Source of the DNA: Pigmentiphaga humi
GTDB lineage: Bacteria > Pseudomonadota > Gammaproteobacteria > Burkholderiales > Burkholderiaceae_B
DNA length: 64,000 nucleotides
Direction: 5' to 3'
Assembly (NCBI RefSeq): GCF_900606115.1
Contig: NZ_UWPJ01000026.1
Span: forward strand, 122,305-186,304
Shown: positions 50,011 through 60,213 of the stretch, in pieces
Layout of the letters: each line of letters starts with the position of its first letter
How positions within the stretch are numbered: position 1 is the stretch's first letter
Translations under genes and position numbers: made by a program
The notes under the pieces: model-generated
What the model was told of the DNA's origin: nothing
The model's input: only the letters and a program-made list of their open reading frames with translations
The model's database searches: none

Positions 50011-52569
50011 CTAGTGCCGGGAGTTCGGATCCCACGCCGTATTCACCAGCACAAACGCGGGCGGGGGCGCCGAAGCGGCGGCGCGCCACGGCAAGGCGTC
50101 GACAGACACCTCCGCCAGTGCCCACTGCGCCCCCGGATGGGCCAGCAGAGCTCCCAGCCAAGCCGCGCCGGGCTCTCTTGGCACGACATAATGCGCGGGC
50201 CACCCCGCCGCCGCCAGGCTGTTCGACCAGGCGCCCGCCTCGTCCGCATTGCCGACCATTGATGGCGGCACATGCGCGAAGATGTCGACCCCCTGCCCCC
50301 GCAGCGCCGCGCACGGCGCGGGGAACACTTCTCCGGCTCCGGGGGCAAGCGCCAGCATCACGGAAAGCGGATGCGGCGCGCCCTCGCCCCCGCCGGGCTG
50401 GGCATCCGCCCGCGCGCTCAGCCACTCGCCCAGCCTCGTGCATAAGGCCTCGGACGGCAAGGCGCCTGCATCCAGCCATACCGGAAGACGGTGGGACGAC
50501 GCCATGCCGGCCAGCGCGTTCAACGCCCAACCGGACGCATCTTTGTTCCGGGGCGCCAGGTCGAGCGACGTCCCGTCCATCACCAGCCGGGCAGCCAGGC
50601 AATCCGCGACGTTGGCGCCCCGCGTGGCCTTCGCCCAGGTATTAGCTTCGCCATAGCACAACGCGGACGCCTGCCCCCCGCCCGACCTCGATCGGCTATT
50701 GAGCCAGAGGTTCGTCGCCGGGTCGGTCAGATCTCGCGCATCGGGCCGTTGCTCCCGCCCAAGCCCGTGCGCACGCACATAGACCATTCCATCAACTAGT
50801 TTCCGGACCACGATGGGAACCAGCGATTCTTCCGGGTCCAGCCCCATTCCGCGGTAATCGTGCAGGCTGCCTTGCACACGGTATCCCAGCAGGGTGAATA
50901 TCGTCGCGGGCACCTGCGCCAAGGTTGACGCCCGCCCCGACGCCTCCCGAAACGCCGAGTACAGTGCGGGGTCGGCCTGTTGCGCGGCATCGTTGAAATA
51001 CATGAGGAACGGGACCCGCGTCATCTCGTGCTGGAACCGCGAGGAGTCGTGGCCCAGGCCCGTTTCGGGGGATTCCCCGTGATCCGAGAAATACAGAACC
51101 ACGGTCGGGGCCTCGTCGCTAGCGGCCTGGCGAAACAGCCGCGCGAGATTCCCGTCGATATACCGCATCGCGTCGTCATACTCCGCGATGACGTGCCGTG
51201 GCTTGGCCGCGCCTCCCTTGACCCCGTCCAGCAAGGTCTTGATGCGCGCCTGCATGCCGTCCGCCATGCCAGCCTCCCCGGCCGCCTGCGCCAGGCCTTC
51301 TCCATAGATCAACGACGGGCTGACTTCGTCCAGAAACGTATCGCCCGTCCGTCTTGCTTCAGGCGGAATATGATCGGCATACACTCCGTGCCCGGCGTAC
51401 GAGTGCAAGAAGGCCACCGCTCTCCCCTGGGGATGAAACGCCTTGAATCGTTGCAGCGCATCGCTGAAGAAAACATCGTCCCAGACACGGCTTTCCTCGC
51501 CCTGCGCGGCGCTTTGCCCCAACGCCGAGGTGGCACTGGCATAGGTTTTCGAGTCGACCGCAGAAAAAATGATGGAGCTGGCCAGATTCCATACGCCGCT
51601 ATTTCCCTGGGTACTCATCAGGAAGGTCGGAATATGGAGCTGCTTCAATACCTCGACCAGCGACACGCGCGGCCTCTCGGTGATCGGCACGTAGTCCGAA
51701 CCGCCGGGCAGCCCGATGCTCAAGGCCTCGAGCAGGCTCTGCGACGTCAGGGTCTGCGTCGACACCACATGCTCGAATTTGAGGAGGCCGCGGTGCTCCC
51801 GGGAGAACGCCCGCAACTGCGGGGTCGTGCTCAAGGGATAGCCATATAAATCCCAATGCGCACTGGTGGTCGATTCGCCGATATACACGACCACGCGCAT
51901 GCCCGGGACGCCCTTCCCGGTCAAGGTGATGCGTTGCGTTTCATTGGAGAAATTCTTTCTGGCGCTCGCATAGATGTCTGAATTCGAGCGGAACTGCGGC
52001 GCGACCTCCGCCACCTCGCGCCCGAGCGGAATCGCAATGCACAGTACGCCCAGCCATGCCAGACCCCGCGCCGCCCAACGCGCGGAGATCCGCAAACCGG
52101 CCCGGGCGGCCAGCCAGGGCAGTCCCCACGCCACCGCCGCGGTCGCCGCCGCAGCCACAGCCACCAGCACCAGGACGCGATCCCAGTGCATCGGCACAAG
52201 CGTCGCGCTCAAGGTTTTCAGAAAGAACCAGGCTTCCGATAGCGCGAATCTTTGCGCCTCGGCCAGCGAGTCCTCCCCCAAGGTCTGCAACCAGTCGCTG
52301 ACGGGCTGGAAGTACCGGGCAAGCCAGATGCCGAATACCCCCCACAAGACTGCCCTGATCCGGTGGCGGCGACGGAATGCGAGCCAGGCAAACAACAGGA
52401 AACCGGTCAGAAAGAGAACGCGCAACACCATCAACCTCCGGATACCGATACGTAACACCGAGGACGACAGACGGTCCGGGGGCAGGCCGCGTTGGGAGAC
52501 CGCCCGCCAGACTCGCATGAGCAACAACATGGGAAACAGAAAGGCGACGCGCGGCGCTTTCCGGGGCAT
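50011..52569 (-). CDS. Alkaline-phosphatase-fold transferase (phosphoethanolamine transferase-like) with C-terminal extension
   Basis: About 852 residues from ATG 52569; the frame is open further upstream and the start is uncertain. The N-terminal part has two to four membrane helices (around residues 28-48 and 110-160). The sulfatase-like catalytic domain starts near 220: MRVVVYIGESTTSAHWDLYG holds the nucleophilic Thr, and VVLYFSDHGESPETG (about 485) the zinc Asp/His. HEMTRVPFLMYF follows. This matches EptA/OpgE-like enzymes that add phosphoethanolamine to lipid A or glucans at the periplasmic face. After about residue 640 comes a roughly 200-residue domain I do not recognise. Typical family length is about 550. 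Confidence 0.75.
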   Translation of the reverse strand: MPRKAPRVAFLFPMLLLMRVWRAVSQRGLPPDRLSSSVLRIGIRRLMVLRVLFLTGFLLFAWLAFRRRHRIRAVLWGVFGIWLARYFQPVSDWLQTLGEDSLAEAQRFALSEAWFFLKTLSATLVPMHWDRVLVLVAVAAAATAAVAWGLPWLAARAGLRISARWAARGLAWLGVLCIAIPLGREVAEVAPQFRSNSDIYASARKNFSNETQRITLTGKGVPGMRVVVYIGESTTSAHWDLYGYPLSTTPQLRAFSREHRGLLKFEHVVSTQTLTSQSLLEALSIGLPGGSDYVPITERPRVSLVEVLKQLHIPTFLMSTQGNSGVWNLASSIIFSAVDSKTYASATSALGQSAAQGEESRVWDDVFFSDALQRFKAFHPQGRAVAFLHSYAGHGVYADHIPPEARRTGDTFLDEVSPSLIYGEGLAQAAGEAGMADGMQARIKTLLDGVKGGAAKPRHVIAEYDDAMRYIDGNLARLFRQAASDEAPTVVLYFSDHGESPETGLGHDSSRFQHEMTRVPFLMYFNDAAQQADPALYSAFREASGRASTLAQVPATIFTLLGYRVQGSLHDYRGMGLDPEESLVPIVVRKLVDGMVYVRAHGLGREQRPDARDLTDPATNLWLNSRSRSGGGQASALCYGEANTWAKATRGANVADCLAARLVMDGTSLDLAPRNKDASGWALNALAGMASSHRLPVWLDAGALPSEALCTRLGEWLSARADAQPGGGEGAPHPLSVMLALAPGAGEVFPAPCAALRGQGVDIFAHVPPSMVGNADEAGAWSNSLAAAGWPAHYVVPREPGAAWLGALLAHPGAQWALAEVSVDALPWRAAASAPPPAFVLVNTAWDPNSRH

Positions 52570-52764
52570 TCCCGGCGAAAACGCGGAGACCGAGTTTAGT
52601 ATATTTACGGTGTGCTCATGCGGCCGGCGCCCGCCCGTCAGGCGGACTCCGCCGGCAGCGCGGCGAACGTGTGTCAGCAACCGGAAACAGGGGCCGCATG
52701 CAAGGGAAGCAACGATCGGCGGCAGCGATCCGAGCCGGAATCACACTAGGCGGCATTCTCTCCC

Positions 52765-53733
52765 ATGAAGAACGATTCGACGATGGCTGGCTCAAGCACA
52801 CACCCTCCCCCTCCTCCTTCCGGCGCCGTGGACGACATTTCGGTCTGCATCGCCACATACCGCCGGCCGACCTTGCTGGACGCCCTGCTCCACGACTTGC
52901 GCCGGCAACGGCATCTGCCGCGCCAGATCGTCGTCGTCGACAACGACGCCGACGCCAGCGCACGCGCCATCGTCGAACAGCATCGCCAGACCCTGCACGG
53001 CGTCGACGTGATCTACGATATCCAGCAGGAAAAAAACATCTCGCTGACCCGCAACCGCTGCGTGGCGCATGCGCAAGCGGCATGGCTGGCCTTCGTGGAC
53101 GACGATGAACGCGTCGGCGAGTCGTGGCTGGCGGACCTGCTGGCGACGGCGCAGGCCCATGGCGCGGACGGCGTGCTGGGCCCCGTCATTTCCCGCGTCC
53201 CGAATGACGCGCCGGCCTGGATCCGCCAAGGACGATTTTTCGACCGGCGCCGCATGGCCACGGGACAGGCGGTTCCGAAGAGCGACATGCGCATTGGCAA
53301 CGCCTTGCTGGCCGCGCGCTGGCTGCCGCAGGACCCGTTCGATCCAGCCTATGGGCAGACGGGGGGCGAAGACGGCGACCTGCTGCTGCGCCTGGCGCTG
53401 CGCGGAGCGCGCATCGTCTGGTGCGACGAGGCGCAAGCTGTCGAGGACGTCCCTCCTTCGCGTCTTTGCACCAGATGGATACTCGCCCGCGCGCTCAGGG
53501 GCGGCCAGAACCATGCGCGCCACGTCCTGGGCGGCAAAATGGGAAAAGTGGGCCTCGCGCGCAAAGTTGTTTTCTTTCTGCGCGCCTGCCTGCAAACCGC
53601 CGCGGCGGCCGTGCTGGCTCTCCTCAGCCTTCCTTTTGGCAGGCATGCGGCGATGCGCTGGGTCGCGCGCGCGTGCGCGAATGTGGGGAAACTCTCCGTA
53701 TTCCTGGGTTGGCATTACCGTGAATACGCGTAA
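52765..53733 (+). CDS. Family 2 glycosyltransferase
   Basis: 322 residues. A GT-A nucleotide-sugar domain is clear: DDISVCIATYRRPTLLDALL (about residue 24), IVVVDNDADAS, the NISLTRNRC helix and the DxD-type AFVDDDERVGESWL (about 107). GGEDGDLLLRLALRG corresponds to the ED motif. A C-terminal hydrophobic pair (about 270-300) may anchor it to the inner membrane. No strong ribosome-binding site precedes ATG 52765; ATG 52783 is an alternative. It likely adds one sugar of the exopolysaccharide repeat. ugd follows after 66 bases. Confidence 0.87.
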   Translation: MKNDSTMAGSSTHPPPPPSGAVDDISVCIATYRRPTLLDALLHDLRRQRHLPRQIVVVDNDADASARAIVEQHRQTLHGVDVIYDIQQEKNISLTRNRCVAHAQAAWLAFVDDDERVGESWLADLLATAQAHGADGVLGPVISRVPNDAPAWIRQGRFFDRRRMATGQAVPKSDMRIGNALLAARWLPQDPFDPAYGQTGGEDGDLLLRLALRGARIVWCDEAQAVEDVPPSRLCTRWILARALRGGQNHARHVLGGKMGKVGLARKVVFFLRACLQTAAAAVLALLSLPFGRHAAMRWVARACANVGKLSVFLGWHYREYA

Positions 53734-53799
53734 CGCCCGGGGACATGCCGAATTCAGGCAATTTTCCTTCGCAACACCTTACCGAGAAAGCCAAGCATC

Positions 53800-55179
53800 A
53801 TGAAAATCACCCTATTCGGAACCGGTTACGTGGGTCTGGTCACCGGTGCCTGCCTGGCCGAAGCTGGCCACCAGGTACTGTGCGTGGACACCGACGCGGC
53901 CAAGATCGCGGCGCTGCGCCAAGGCGTCATTCCCATCTATGAACCAGGACTCGAAGCGCTGGTGCGCGACAACCATGCCAGCGGCCACCTGCAATTCACC
54001 ACCTCGGCGCAGGAAGGCGTGGATTTCGGCGAATGCCTGTTCATCGCGGTGGGCACGCCTCCCGACGAAGACGGATCGGCCGACCTCACCCACGTACTCG
54101 CAGTGGCGGACAGCATCGGCGCGTACATCACCGGGCCGCGCATCGTCGTCGACAAGTCGACCGTACCCGTTGGCACGGCGGACAAGGTCAAGATGGCGAT
54201 TGCCGCCGCGCAGCAGCGTCGGGACACGAATCACCCGGTCGACATCGTGTCCAATCCCGAGTTCCTGAAGGAGGGCTCGGCGATTCGAGACTTCATGAAA
54301 CCCGACCGCATCGTCATCGGCACCGACAATCCGGAAATTATCGGGGTCATGCAGGAAATCTACGCCCCGTTCAACCGCAATCACGACCGGATGATCACGA
54401 TGGATGTCCGCTCGGCCGAACTCACAAAGTACGCGGCCAATGCGATGCTTGCCACCAAGATCAGCTTCATGAACGAACTGGCTAACATCGCCGACCGGAT
54501 CGGCGCGGACATCGAGCAAGTGCGTATCGGCATCGGCTCGGATCCGCGCATCGGCTACCAGTTCATCTATGCGGGATGCGGATATGGCGGTTCGTGCTTT
54601 CCCAAAGATGTCCGGGCCTTGTCCCATACGGCGCAGGACATGGGCTATGACGCCACCTTGCTGCAGGCGATCGAGCGCGTCAATACGCGCCAGAAGCAAC
54701 GGCTGTTCGAATTGATCGCCCGCCACTTCGGCGGCGCGGCCAATCTGCAAGGCAGGACATTCGCGCTGTGGGGCCTGGCCTTCAAGCCCAATACCGACGA
54801 CATGCGCGAAGCGCCCAGTCGCGTGGTCATGGAAGCATTGTGGAACGCCGGCGCGACGGTTCGGGCCTTCGACCCTGAAGCGGCCGAAGAAACACGCCGC
54901 ATCTACGGCGAACGCGCCGACCTGGTGCTGACGAATACCAAGGAGGAGGCGGCACGGGGCAGCGACGCCCTCATCATCTGTACCGAGTGGAAAGGCTTCA
55001 TGGCGCCGGATTTCAATTTCCTGGCCGAGGCGCTGGGCGAGAAAGTCATTTTTGATGGCCGCAACCTCTACGATCCCGGCCGCCTGGCCAGCCGCGGCTG
55101 GGTGTACTACGGCATCGGCCGCAGTACCGAGTCATGGCAATCCAGCAACGCGCGGGGTGCAACGGCTTTTCAATCGTGA
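53800..55179 (+). CDS. ugd: UDP-glucose 6-dehydrogenase
   Basis: 459 residues. The NAD-binding [18 protein letters not shown] opens the protein, [15 protein letters not shown] and [14 protein letters not shown] follow, and the catalytic Cys is in [13 protein letters not shown] (about residue 266). It oxidises UDP-glucose twice to UDP-glucuronate, so the polymer made by this cluster probably contains uronic acid. The C-terminus runs about 15 residues past the usual end. It converges with the GNAT-family gene. Confidence 0.96.
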   Translation: MKITLFGTGYVGLVTGACLAEAGHQVLCVDTDAAKIAALRQGVIPIYEPGLEALVRDNHASGHLQFTTSAQEGVDFGECLFIAVGTPPDEDGSADLTHVLAVADSIGAYITGPRIVVDKSTVPVGTADKVKMAIAAAQQRRDTNHPVDIVSNPEFLKEGSAIRDFMKPDRIVIGTDNPEIIGVMQEIYAPFNRNHDRMITMDVRSAELTKYAANAMLATKISFMNELANIADRIGADIEQVRIGIGSDPRIGYQFIYAGCGYGGSCFPKDVRALSHTAQDMGYDATLLQAIERVNTRQKQRLFELIARHFGGAANLQGRTFALWGLAFKPNTDDMREAPSRVVMEALWNAGATVRAFDPEAAEETRRIYGERADLVLTNTKEEAARGSDALIICTEWKGFMAPDFNFLAEALGEKVIFDGRNLYDPGRLASRGWVYYGIGRSTESWQSSNARGATAFQS

Positions 55180-55209
55180 GCGGCCTGTCGAGGCGGCGGC
55201 GGAGCGTTG

Positions 55210-56379
55210 CTAGGGCCGGTTCCTGAACTTGCGCAGACCGGTCCATACGCGCCGCACGAACGCGGACGAGCGAGCAGCCTGCTTCAGCCGCAGATATCCC
55301 AGAAAAACGCGTCCGCGAAGCGTCATGGCGCGCCGCCAGCCATGCAGGCGCAGTACGCTCGTGGCCCAGTCCTTTTTGTAGGCTTCGTCGCCGACGGTCA
55401 GGTCGAACACCCGGAGTTTCTGTCCGATCGCCCATTCAATCATGTGTTGCAACAGGATTCGGCCGCAAGAATATTTTCCCCATTCTCCGGCCAGATACGT
55501 GGGCAGTATCCAATAGTAGCGGCCGCGGAAAATCATGCCCCATTGCGTCGCGGTAATGACTTCTCCCACCCACAGGTTGCACAGGGATACTTGCGCAGTA
55601 TCTCCAAAGGTTTTGCCCAGTTCCTTGTAGAACTGCAAATATCCCGGCTCGGCAAACAGATCGCGGCTGTCGGTCTCCTGCCAACGCCGCGACTTCTGCT
55701 CAACCATTGCGGCGAACGCCGCATTCCAGTCGGCCGCGCTTTGCTGCTGCGGAGTAATGGCCACCTGCCCGAGTTCGGCCAGGCGGCGGGCCTGGCGCCG
55801 GGTATCCGCCATCAATTTAGATGGCCTTCCCGCGAAATACGCGGCAGGCGTCTCAGGCAAATCGACGGCGTAGGCATTCTCCGTATGCGCAGCATCGCGC
55901 AAGGCGGCCATGGGATTGGCGATGCCGTCGATGTCCACGGGCATTCTCGTCAGGTCGACCAGGTCGACGCCGCGGATCCTGCCGAGGCAGGAGGCCCACA
56001 GCGCCTCGAAACTCCCGGCGCTGACGTTATGCGGGAATGTCGCGCCGAACACCGGGGCGCGGTAATCGGAGACCACATCACCCAAAAAGGCCAAGACCCG
56101 CAATCCGCACCGGCGATAAATGCCCAGCGGCCACAAGGCCATCAACGTGCCGTCTGCGTCGGTCAATTCGACGACGCGCGGCAGAACCCCCTGACGCTCG
56201 CCGATCGTCCGCATCCACGCGTCGTTCCACTCCCAGGTCTGGAACACATGGCCCCTGCCGTCCGCCAGCAGCGCTCGCCAGCGTTGGCCCAGCCCCTCCT
56301 GCAGCGACTCGCGCACCGTGATCCTGCAACCGATAAAAGGCTCCTGCCCCGGCCCGCCTGGCGATTTGGTCACACCCAT
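55210..56379 (-). CDS. GNAT-fold acyltransferase (CelD/BcsL-like)
   Basis: 389 residues. The double GNAT arrangement of the CelD/BcsL type is indicated by the N-terminal WRALLADGRGHVFQTWEWND, ALWPLGIYRRCGLRVLAFLG and the C-terminal core YKELGKTFGDTAQVSLCNL, GRYYWILPTYLAGEW and RILLQHMIEWAIG. Such proteins acylate (often acetylate) cellulose-like or other exopolysaccharides. It lies 24 bases after the flippase gene on the same strand, so both form a small unit pointing towards ugd. Confidence 0.75.
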   Translation of the reverse strand: MGVTKSPGGPGQEPFIGCRITVRESLQEGLGQRWRALLADGRGHVFQTWEWNDAWMRTIGERQGVLPRVVELTDADGTLMALWPLGIYRRCGLRVLAFLGDVVSDYRAPVFGATFPHNVSAGSFEALWASCLGRIRGVDLVDLTRMPVDIDGIANPMAALRDAAHTENAYAVDLPETPAAYFAGRPSKLMADTRRQARRLAELGQVAITPQQQSAADWNAAFAAMVEQKSRRWQETDSRDLFAEPGYLQFYKELGKTFGDTAQVSLCNLWVGEVITATQWGMIFRGRYYWILPTYLAGEWGKYSCGRILLQHMIEWAIGQKLRVFDLTVGDEAYKKDWATSVLRLHGWRRAMTLRGRVFLGYLRLKQAARSSAFVRRVWTGLRKFRNRP

Positions 56380-56403
56380 TCCCCGCTTTGTTCGAAGCCG
56401 CGC

Positions 56404-57663
56404 TCATGCGCGCACATAAATGCCCCACGTCATGAGCAGGCTCAGAAACTCCACCACAATCAGGGCGAGCAGCGCTCCCACGACGCCGTACAACGGCATC
56501 GCCATGGCCAGCGCCACCACCATGACGGCGAAACTGATGACCGATTCCACCAGCATGAAACCGTAGCGATCCCGCCCCATCAGGGCAACGGTGCCCACCC
56601 ACCGGGCGGCGTTGATCGCGAAATACAGGCTCCAGATCGGCACCAAGGCGCCCGCATGATCGTACTTTTCGCCCAGCAGATGCGCCTGCAGCCATGGCAG
56701 CCCCAGCCACAGCACCGCGACATACACGGCGGTCAACAGCAAGAGGGCCAGCAGGGAGAAGCGCAGCAAACGGCGCAGTTCCACCGTAGCGTCACGGGCG
56801 ATCATGTTGCCCATGGCAGGCCTGGCCACCCTGGACCACGCGACGACGAGCAGGGAAATGGGCACGAGCAGAATGCGCGATGCGTTCAATTCGGCGGTAG
56901 CCTGGGCCCCCAGCCAGAACGCGGCCAGATAGAGATAGCTGTAGTTGACGATCCACGCCAGCACGGCGCCGGGCAAGCCGAGCCGCCCCCGCTTCCAGGC
57001 TTCCCGGACGATTTGCACGTAGTGCGCGGGGTCGATGGCCAGATCGCGCGGGCGGCGCGGACCGAACGCCAGGGCGGCCAGGTTGGCTAGCGCCAGGCAA
57101 GCGAACACACCCTCGATCGGAAACCCGCCCCCGGGCCCCAGGCTGCCCGCCACGGCGAGTAGCGCCAGGCCTCCTCCCGCGCACAGCCCATATGCCAGGT
57201 CCATCTTCAGCACCCGGGCGGGTTGTCCGGCCACGAAGCTTACGCTGCGCGCATACTCCCGCAGGGCATTGCCCTTCAGAAACAGAGTGAAGACGACGCC
57301 GAGCGCCACCGGCGAGCCATGCCCGGTAGAATAGGCCACCGCGCTGCACGCGATTCCCATCACGATCGCCAGAACCGTGCTCAACTTCCCCTGGTGCCGG
57401 CGCAGGATTTCAATCACCGGTGCTGCGGCTTGGCCTTGCCGGCCCGCCAGGACGTTCACCATGGGATTCACGATGACGGCTTCGATCACGCTGGTCACGA
57501 ATAAACCGATCACGTACAGCTGAGAATACATGCCATAGGCGTCTTTCGACGCCATGCGAATCAGCACCAGACCGAGCACGAGATTCAGCATGCTGAGCCA
57601 GGCCTGGTCGAATATCGACAAGGCGGCCTGGCCTTGGAGACTGCGGGCGAATTTGCGGTTCAT
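56404..57663 (-). CDS. Polysaccharide flippase-like membrane protein (Wzx type)
   Basis: 419 residues from ATG 57663 (MNRKFARSLQGQAALSIFDQ); a GTG 21 codons upstream is less likely. About 12 membrane helices, for example LNLVLGLVLIRM near residue 27 and the C-terminal MVVALAMAMPLYGVVGALLA. The pattern is that of MOP-superfamily exporters, which flip lipid-linked repeat units to the periplasm. Sequence alone does not show the substrate. Paired with the GNAT gene and divergent from the chain-length genes. Confidence 0.8.
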   Translation of the reverse strand: MNRKFARSLQGQAALSIFDQAWLSMLNLVLGLVLIRMASKDAYGMYSQLYVIGLFVTSVIEAVIVNPMVNVLAGRQGQAAAPVIEILRRHQGKLSTVLAIVMGIACSAVAYSTGHGSPVALGVVFTLFLKGNALREYARSVSFVAGQPARVLKMDLAYGLCAGGGLALLAVAGSLGPGGGFPIEGVFACLALANLAALAFGPRRPRDLAIDPAHYVQIVREAWKRGRLGLPGAVLAWIVNYSYLYLAAFWLGAQATAELNASRILLVPISLLVVAWSRVARPAMGNMIARDATVELRRLLRFSLLALLLLTAVYVAVLWLGLPWLQAHLLGEKYDHAGALVPIWSLYFAINAARWVGTVALMGRDRYGFMLVESVISFAVMVVALAMAMPLYGVVGALLALIVVEFLSLLMTWGIYVRA

Positions 57664-57867
57664 GCTCAAGATGTTTGGAGTCCCGCCGCGCAGGCGGCGA
57701 TATCCGGGAAAAGATATCCGTTCCACCGGACGCCGGCACGAACGATGCTAACCGAGGAACGCCGGCCAGGCCGCCTCGCGCGGCAACGGCGTTTCATCAC
57801 CCTGCTGCGCTAGAATGAAGCGCGCTCTGTTCTCCTTCGACAGCATAAACTATAAGGTCCGTCTTTC

Positions 57868-59259
57868 ATGGTCCATTCACCAGATTCCGGGTTCCTCTCG
57901 CTGAGCCAACTGCAGGCGATGCTGGGCGCCCGCAAATGGTTGATCGCCCAGGCGATGGCCGTGACCTTCGTTTTCACGCTGGCCGCGGTCTTGTTCATCC
58001 CCCGCATCTGGACCGCGACCACGGACGTCTACATCGACTACAAAGAAAACGACCCCATCGGCGGGCGCTCGTTCTCGGCCCTTCTGGACGAAAGCTATCT
58101 GCAGACCCAGGTCGATCTCATCCAGAGCACGACCGTCGCTGAGCGCATGATCGCCGACCTGGCCATCCTGCCGCGCTCCCGGCGCGCGGAGGGCGACCCG
58201 GAGCGGGATCGCCTGATTACCGAAATCAGCAAGAGCGTCCAAGTCTCCAGCCAGCGCAGCAGCCGCGTGCTGCGGGTGTCCTATGCTGCCGACACCCCCG
58301 AAAAGGCCCGGGACTACGCCAACGCGATCGTCAAAGCGTATATCTCGGTGAGCCAGGAGATGGCGTCGGCGTCGGCGCGCACGCGCAACGAGGAATACAA
58401 CGCGCAGTTGGAGCACCTGCGCCGCGAAATCGGCACCATCCAGGAAAAGCTGACGCAATACCAACAAGAGACAGGCATTGTCGACGGCCAGCAGGCCGGC
58501 GACCTCGAAACACGCCAACTCAACGACATGACCTCGGCGCTGTTGTCGATAGACAGCCAGGTCGATGAAGCGCGGGCGCGGAACCAGACCATTGACAGGC
58601 TGCTTGCCGGCGGCATGCGCTCTCAGGACTTGCCGCAGATCAGCCAGTTGACCACGATCAGCCAGATGCGGGATAACCAGACGCTGCTGGATCGCCAACT
58701 GAGCGAACTGAGCAGTTCGCTCGGCGCCAATCATCCCAGGGTGCTCGGCCTGCGTGCCGAGCGCGAACAGCTGCAGTCGCGCATCGCCGCCCAGGCCAAG
58801 GCCGCGCTCGACAGCCAGCGCAGCGATCTCGCGCGCCTGGAGGGGCAGCGTGCCGCCCTGCAGCGCGCGCTCGAACAACAGCGCAAGAAGGTGCTGCAGC
58901 AGATGGTGCAACGCGACCAGGTGGCCAGCTACCAGCGCCAGCTGGCGGGCGTCGAACAGGTCTACAACACCGCGCTGCAAAAGTACGATAGCATCCTGAT
59001 GGCAAGCAACATCTCGCTTCCCAACCTGGCCGTGTTACGCGCCGCTGAATCTCCCAGCAAGCCGACTCGGCCGAGAATCCGTCTCAGCCTTGCGCTGAGC
59101 CTGGTCATCGGCTTCCTGGCCGGTGCCGCATTGGCGCTGCTGCTCGAACTGTACCGCCGGCGCCTGCGATGCGAAGACGACCTGAGCCGCACATGCGGCC
59201 TGAACGTCATCGGCAGGATCGGCCATCCCACCTCGGATCTTCCGGCACCCGCACTATGA
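57868..59259 (+). CDS. Chain-length determinant protein (EpsF/Wzc N-terminal type)
   Basis: 463 residues. One membrane helix at about 25-48 (IAQAMAVTFVFTLAAVLFIP), a large periplasmic coiled coil (about 50-400) and a second helix at about 412-432 (LALSLVIGFLAGAALALLL) form the Wzz topology. The Pro-rich motif before helix 2 (AAESPSKPTRPRIR) is typical. No kinase domain is attached; the next gene supplies it separately, as in EpsF/EpsG systems. ATGA overlap joins the two. It controls polymer length together with Wzy. Confidence 0.9.
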   Translation: MVHSPDSGFLSLSQLQAMLGARKWLIAQAMAVTFVFTLAAVLFIPRIWTATTDVYIDYKENDPIGGRSFSALLDESYLQTQVDLIQSTTVAERMIADLAILPRSRRAEGDPERDRLITEISKSVQVSSQRSSRVLRVSYAADTPEKARDYANAIVKAYISVSQEMASASARTRNEEYNAQLEHLRREIGTIQEKLTQYQQETGIVDGQQAGDLETRQLNDMTSALLSIDSQVDEARARNQTIDRLLAGGMRSQDLPQISQLTTISQMRDNQTLLDRQLSELSSSLGANHPRVLGLRAEREQLQSRIAAQAKAALDSQRSDLARLEGQRAALQRALEQQRKKVLQQMVQRDQVASYQRQLAGVEQVYNTALQKYDSILMASNISLPNLAVLRAAESPSKPTRPRIRLSLALSLVIGFLAGAALALLLELYRRRLRCEDDLSRTCGLNVIGRIGHPTSDLPAPAL

Positions 59260-60209
59260 CAGCCTCCTCCCACGCTCTCGCTGGCGATCGTCCGTCGCCT
59301 AACCGACCATCGTGGTTCATCCCCGACCAGCCCGCCGACGAGCGCATGGGCGAGCGTTTCGTCCGTGCGGGTTTGCTGACGGAAGAACAGGTGCAAATGG
59401 TGCTTGCCCACCAGGCGAACACGCGCCTTCGTTTTGGCCAGGCGGCGGTACAGCTGGGCCTGGCCTCCGAAGATGCCGTCCGCGCGGTGCTGGCGGAGCA
59501 GTACCACTACGCACCGGCGGCGCCGGGCCTGAATCCCGATATCACCTTGCCCATTGCGACCGAGCCGTTCGGAGCGGAAGCCGAGGCCATCCGCCAACTC
59601 TGCGCCGAAGTGTCGGCCAGCATGGACGCATTGCGGCGGATCGCCATTGTCGGGCCGGGAGACGGCGTCGGCCGCAGCTATCTGGCGGCGAGCCTGGCCG
59701 TTGCGTTCTCGCAGACGGGCCGCCAGACGTTATTGGTCAACGCCAATCTCCGACCGGGTGGACAGGGCGATCTGCTGGGCGCCGCAGGCGCCTATGGCCT
59801 TTCCAGCATTTTGGCTGGACGGGTGGAGATAGGCGAATACCGCGCCGTCGATGGCTATCCCTCGCTGGCCGTGCTCGATGCCGGCCCCCTCCCCCCCAAT
59901 CCGACGGAATTGCTGCGCCAGCCCGCGCTGCGCAACATCCTGGATGTCTACGCCGAGCGCTTCGAAATATTCATCATCGACACGGCGGAGTCCAATGAAA
60001 CGGCGGACGCGTTGAGCGTGGCGCGCCAGGCGGATGCGTGCCTGCTGGTTGCGCGCAAGGACATCACGAGGCTCTCCGCCCTGGAGCGGACAGCCCGCCA
60101 GTTGCAGGCTTCAGGCCTGCGCGTGCTGGGCACCGTCTACAACACCGCCTCCCCGCCCTCCAAGCGGCGTCAACGTAAACGCGCACTGATGGCGGGCTCG
60201 CCCGGCTGA
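59256..60209 (+). CDS. EpsG-like partner ATPase of the chain-length protein, degenerate BY-kinase motifs
   Basis: 317 residues, coupled to epsF by ATGA. Residues 30-95 resemble a GspE-N/MshEN-like element (GERFVRAGLLTEEQVQMVLA). A P-loop domain follows: IVGPGDGVGRSYLAASLA, where Arg stands for the usual Walker A Lys (as I recall for EpsG proteins in general). Walker A' reads LLVNANLRPGG, with Asn where BY-kinases have two Asp. Walker B IFIIDTAES is recognisable. The tail ends RKRALMAGSPG with no tyrosine cluster. Active tyrosine kinase function is therefore doubtful; a regulatory ATPase-like role fits better. Confidence 0.82.
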   Translation: MTASSHALAGDRPSPNRPSWFIPDQPADERMGERFVRAGLLTEEQVQMVLAHQANTRLRFGQAAVQLGLASEDAVRAVLAEQYHYAPAAPGLNPDITLPIATEPFGAEAEAIRQLCAEVSASMDALRRIAIVGPGDGVGRSYLAASLAVAFSQTGRQTLLVNANLRPGGQGDLLGAAGAYGLSSILAGRVEIGEYRAVDGYPSLAVLDAGPLPPNPTELLRQPALRNILDVYAERFEIFIIDTAESNETADALSVARQADACLLVARKDITRLSALERTARQLQASGLRVLGTVYNTASPPSKRRQRKRALMAGSPG

Positions 60210-60213
60210 CGCG

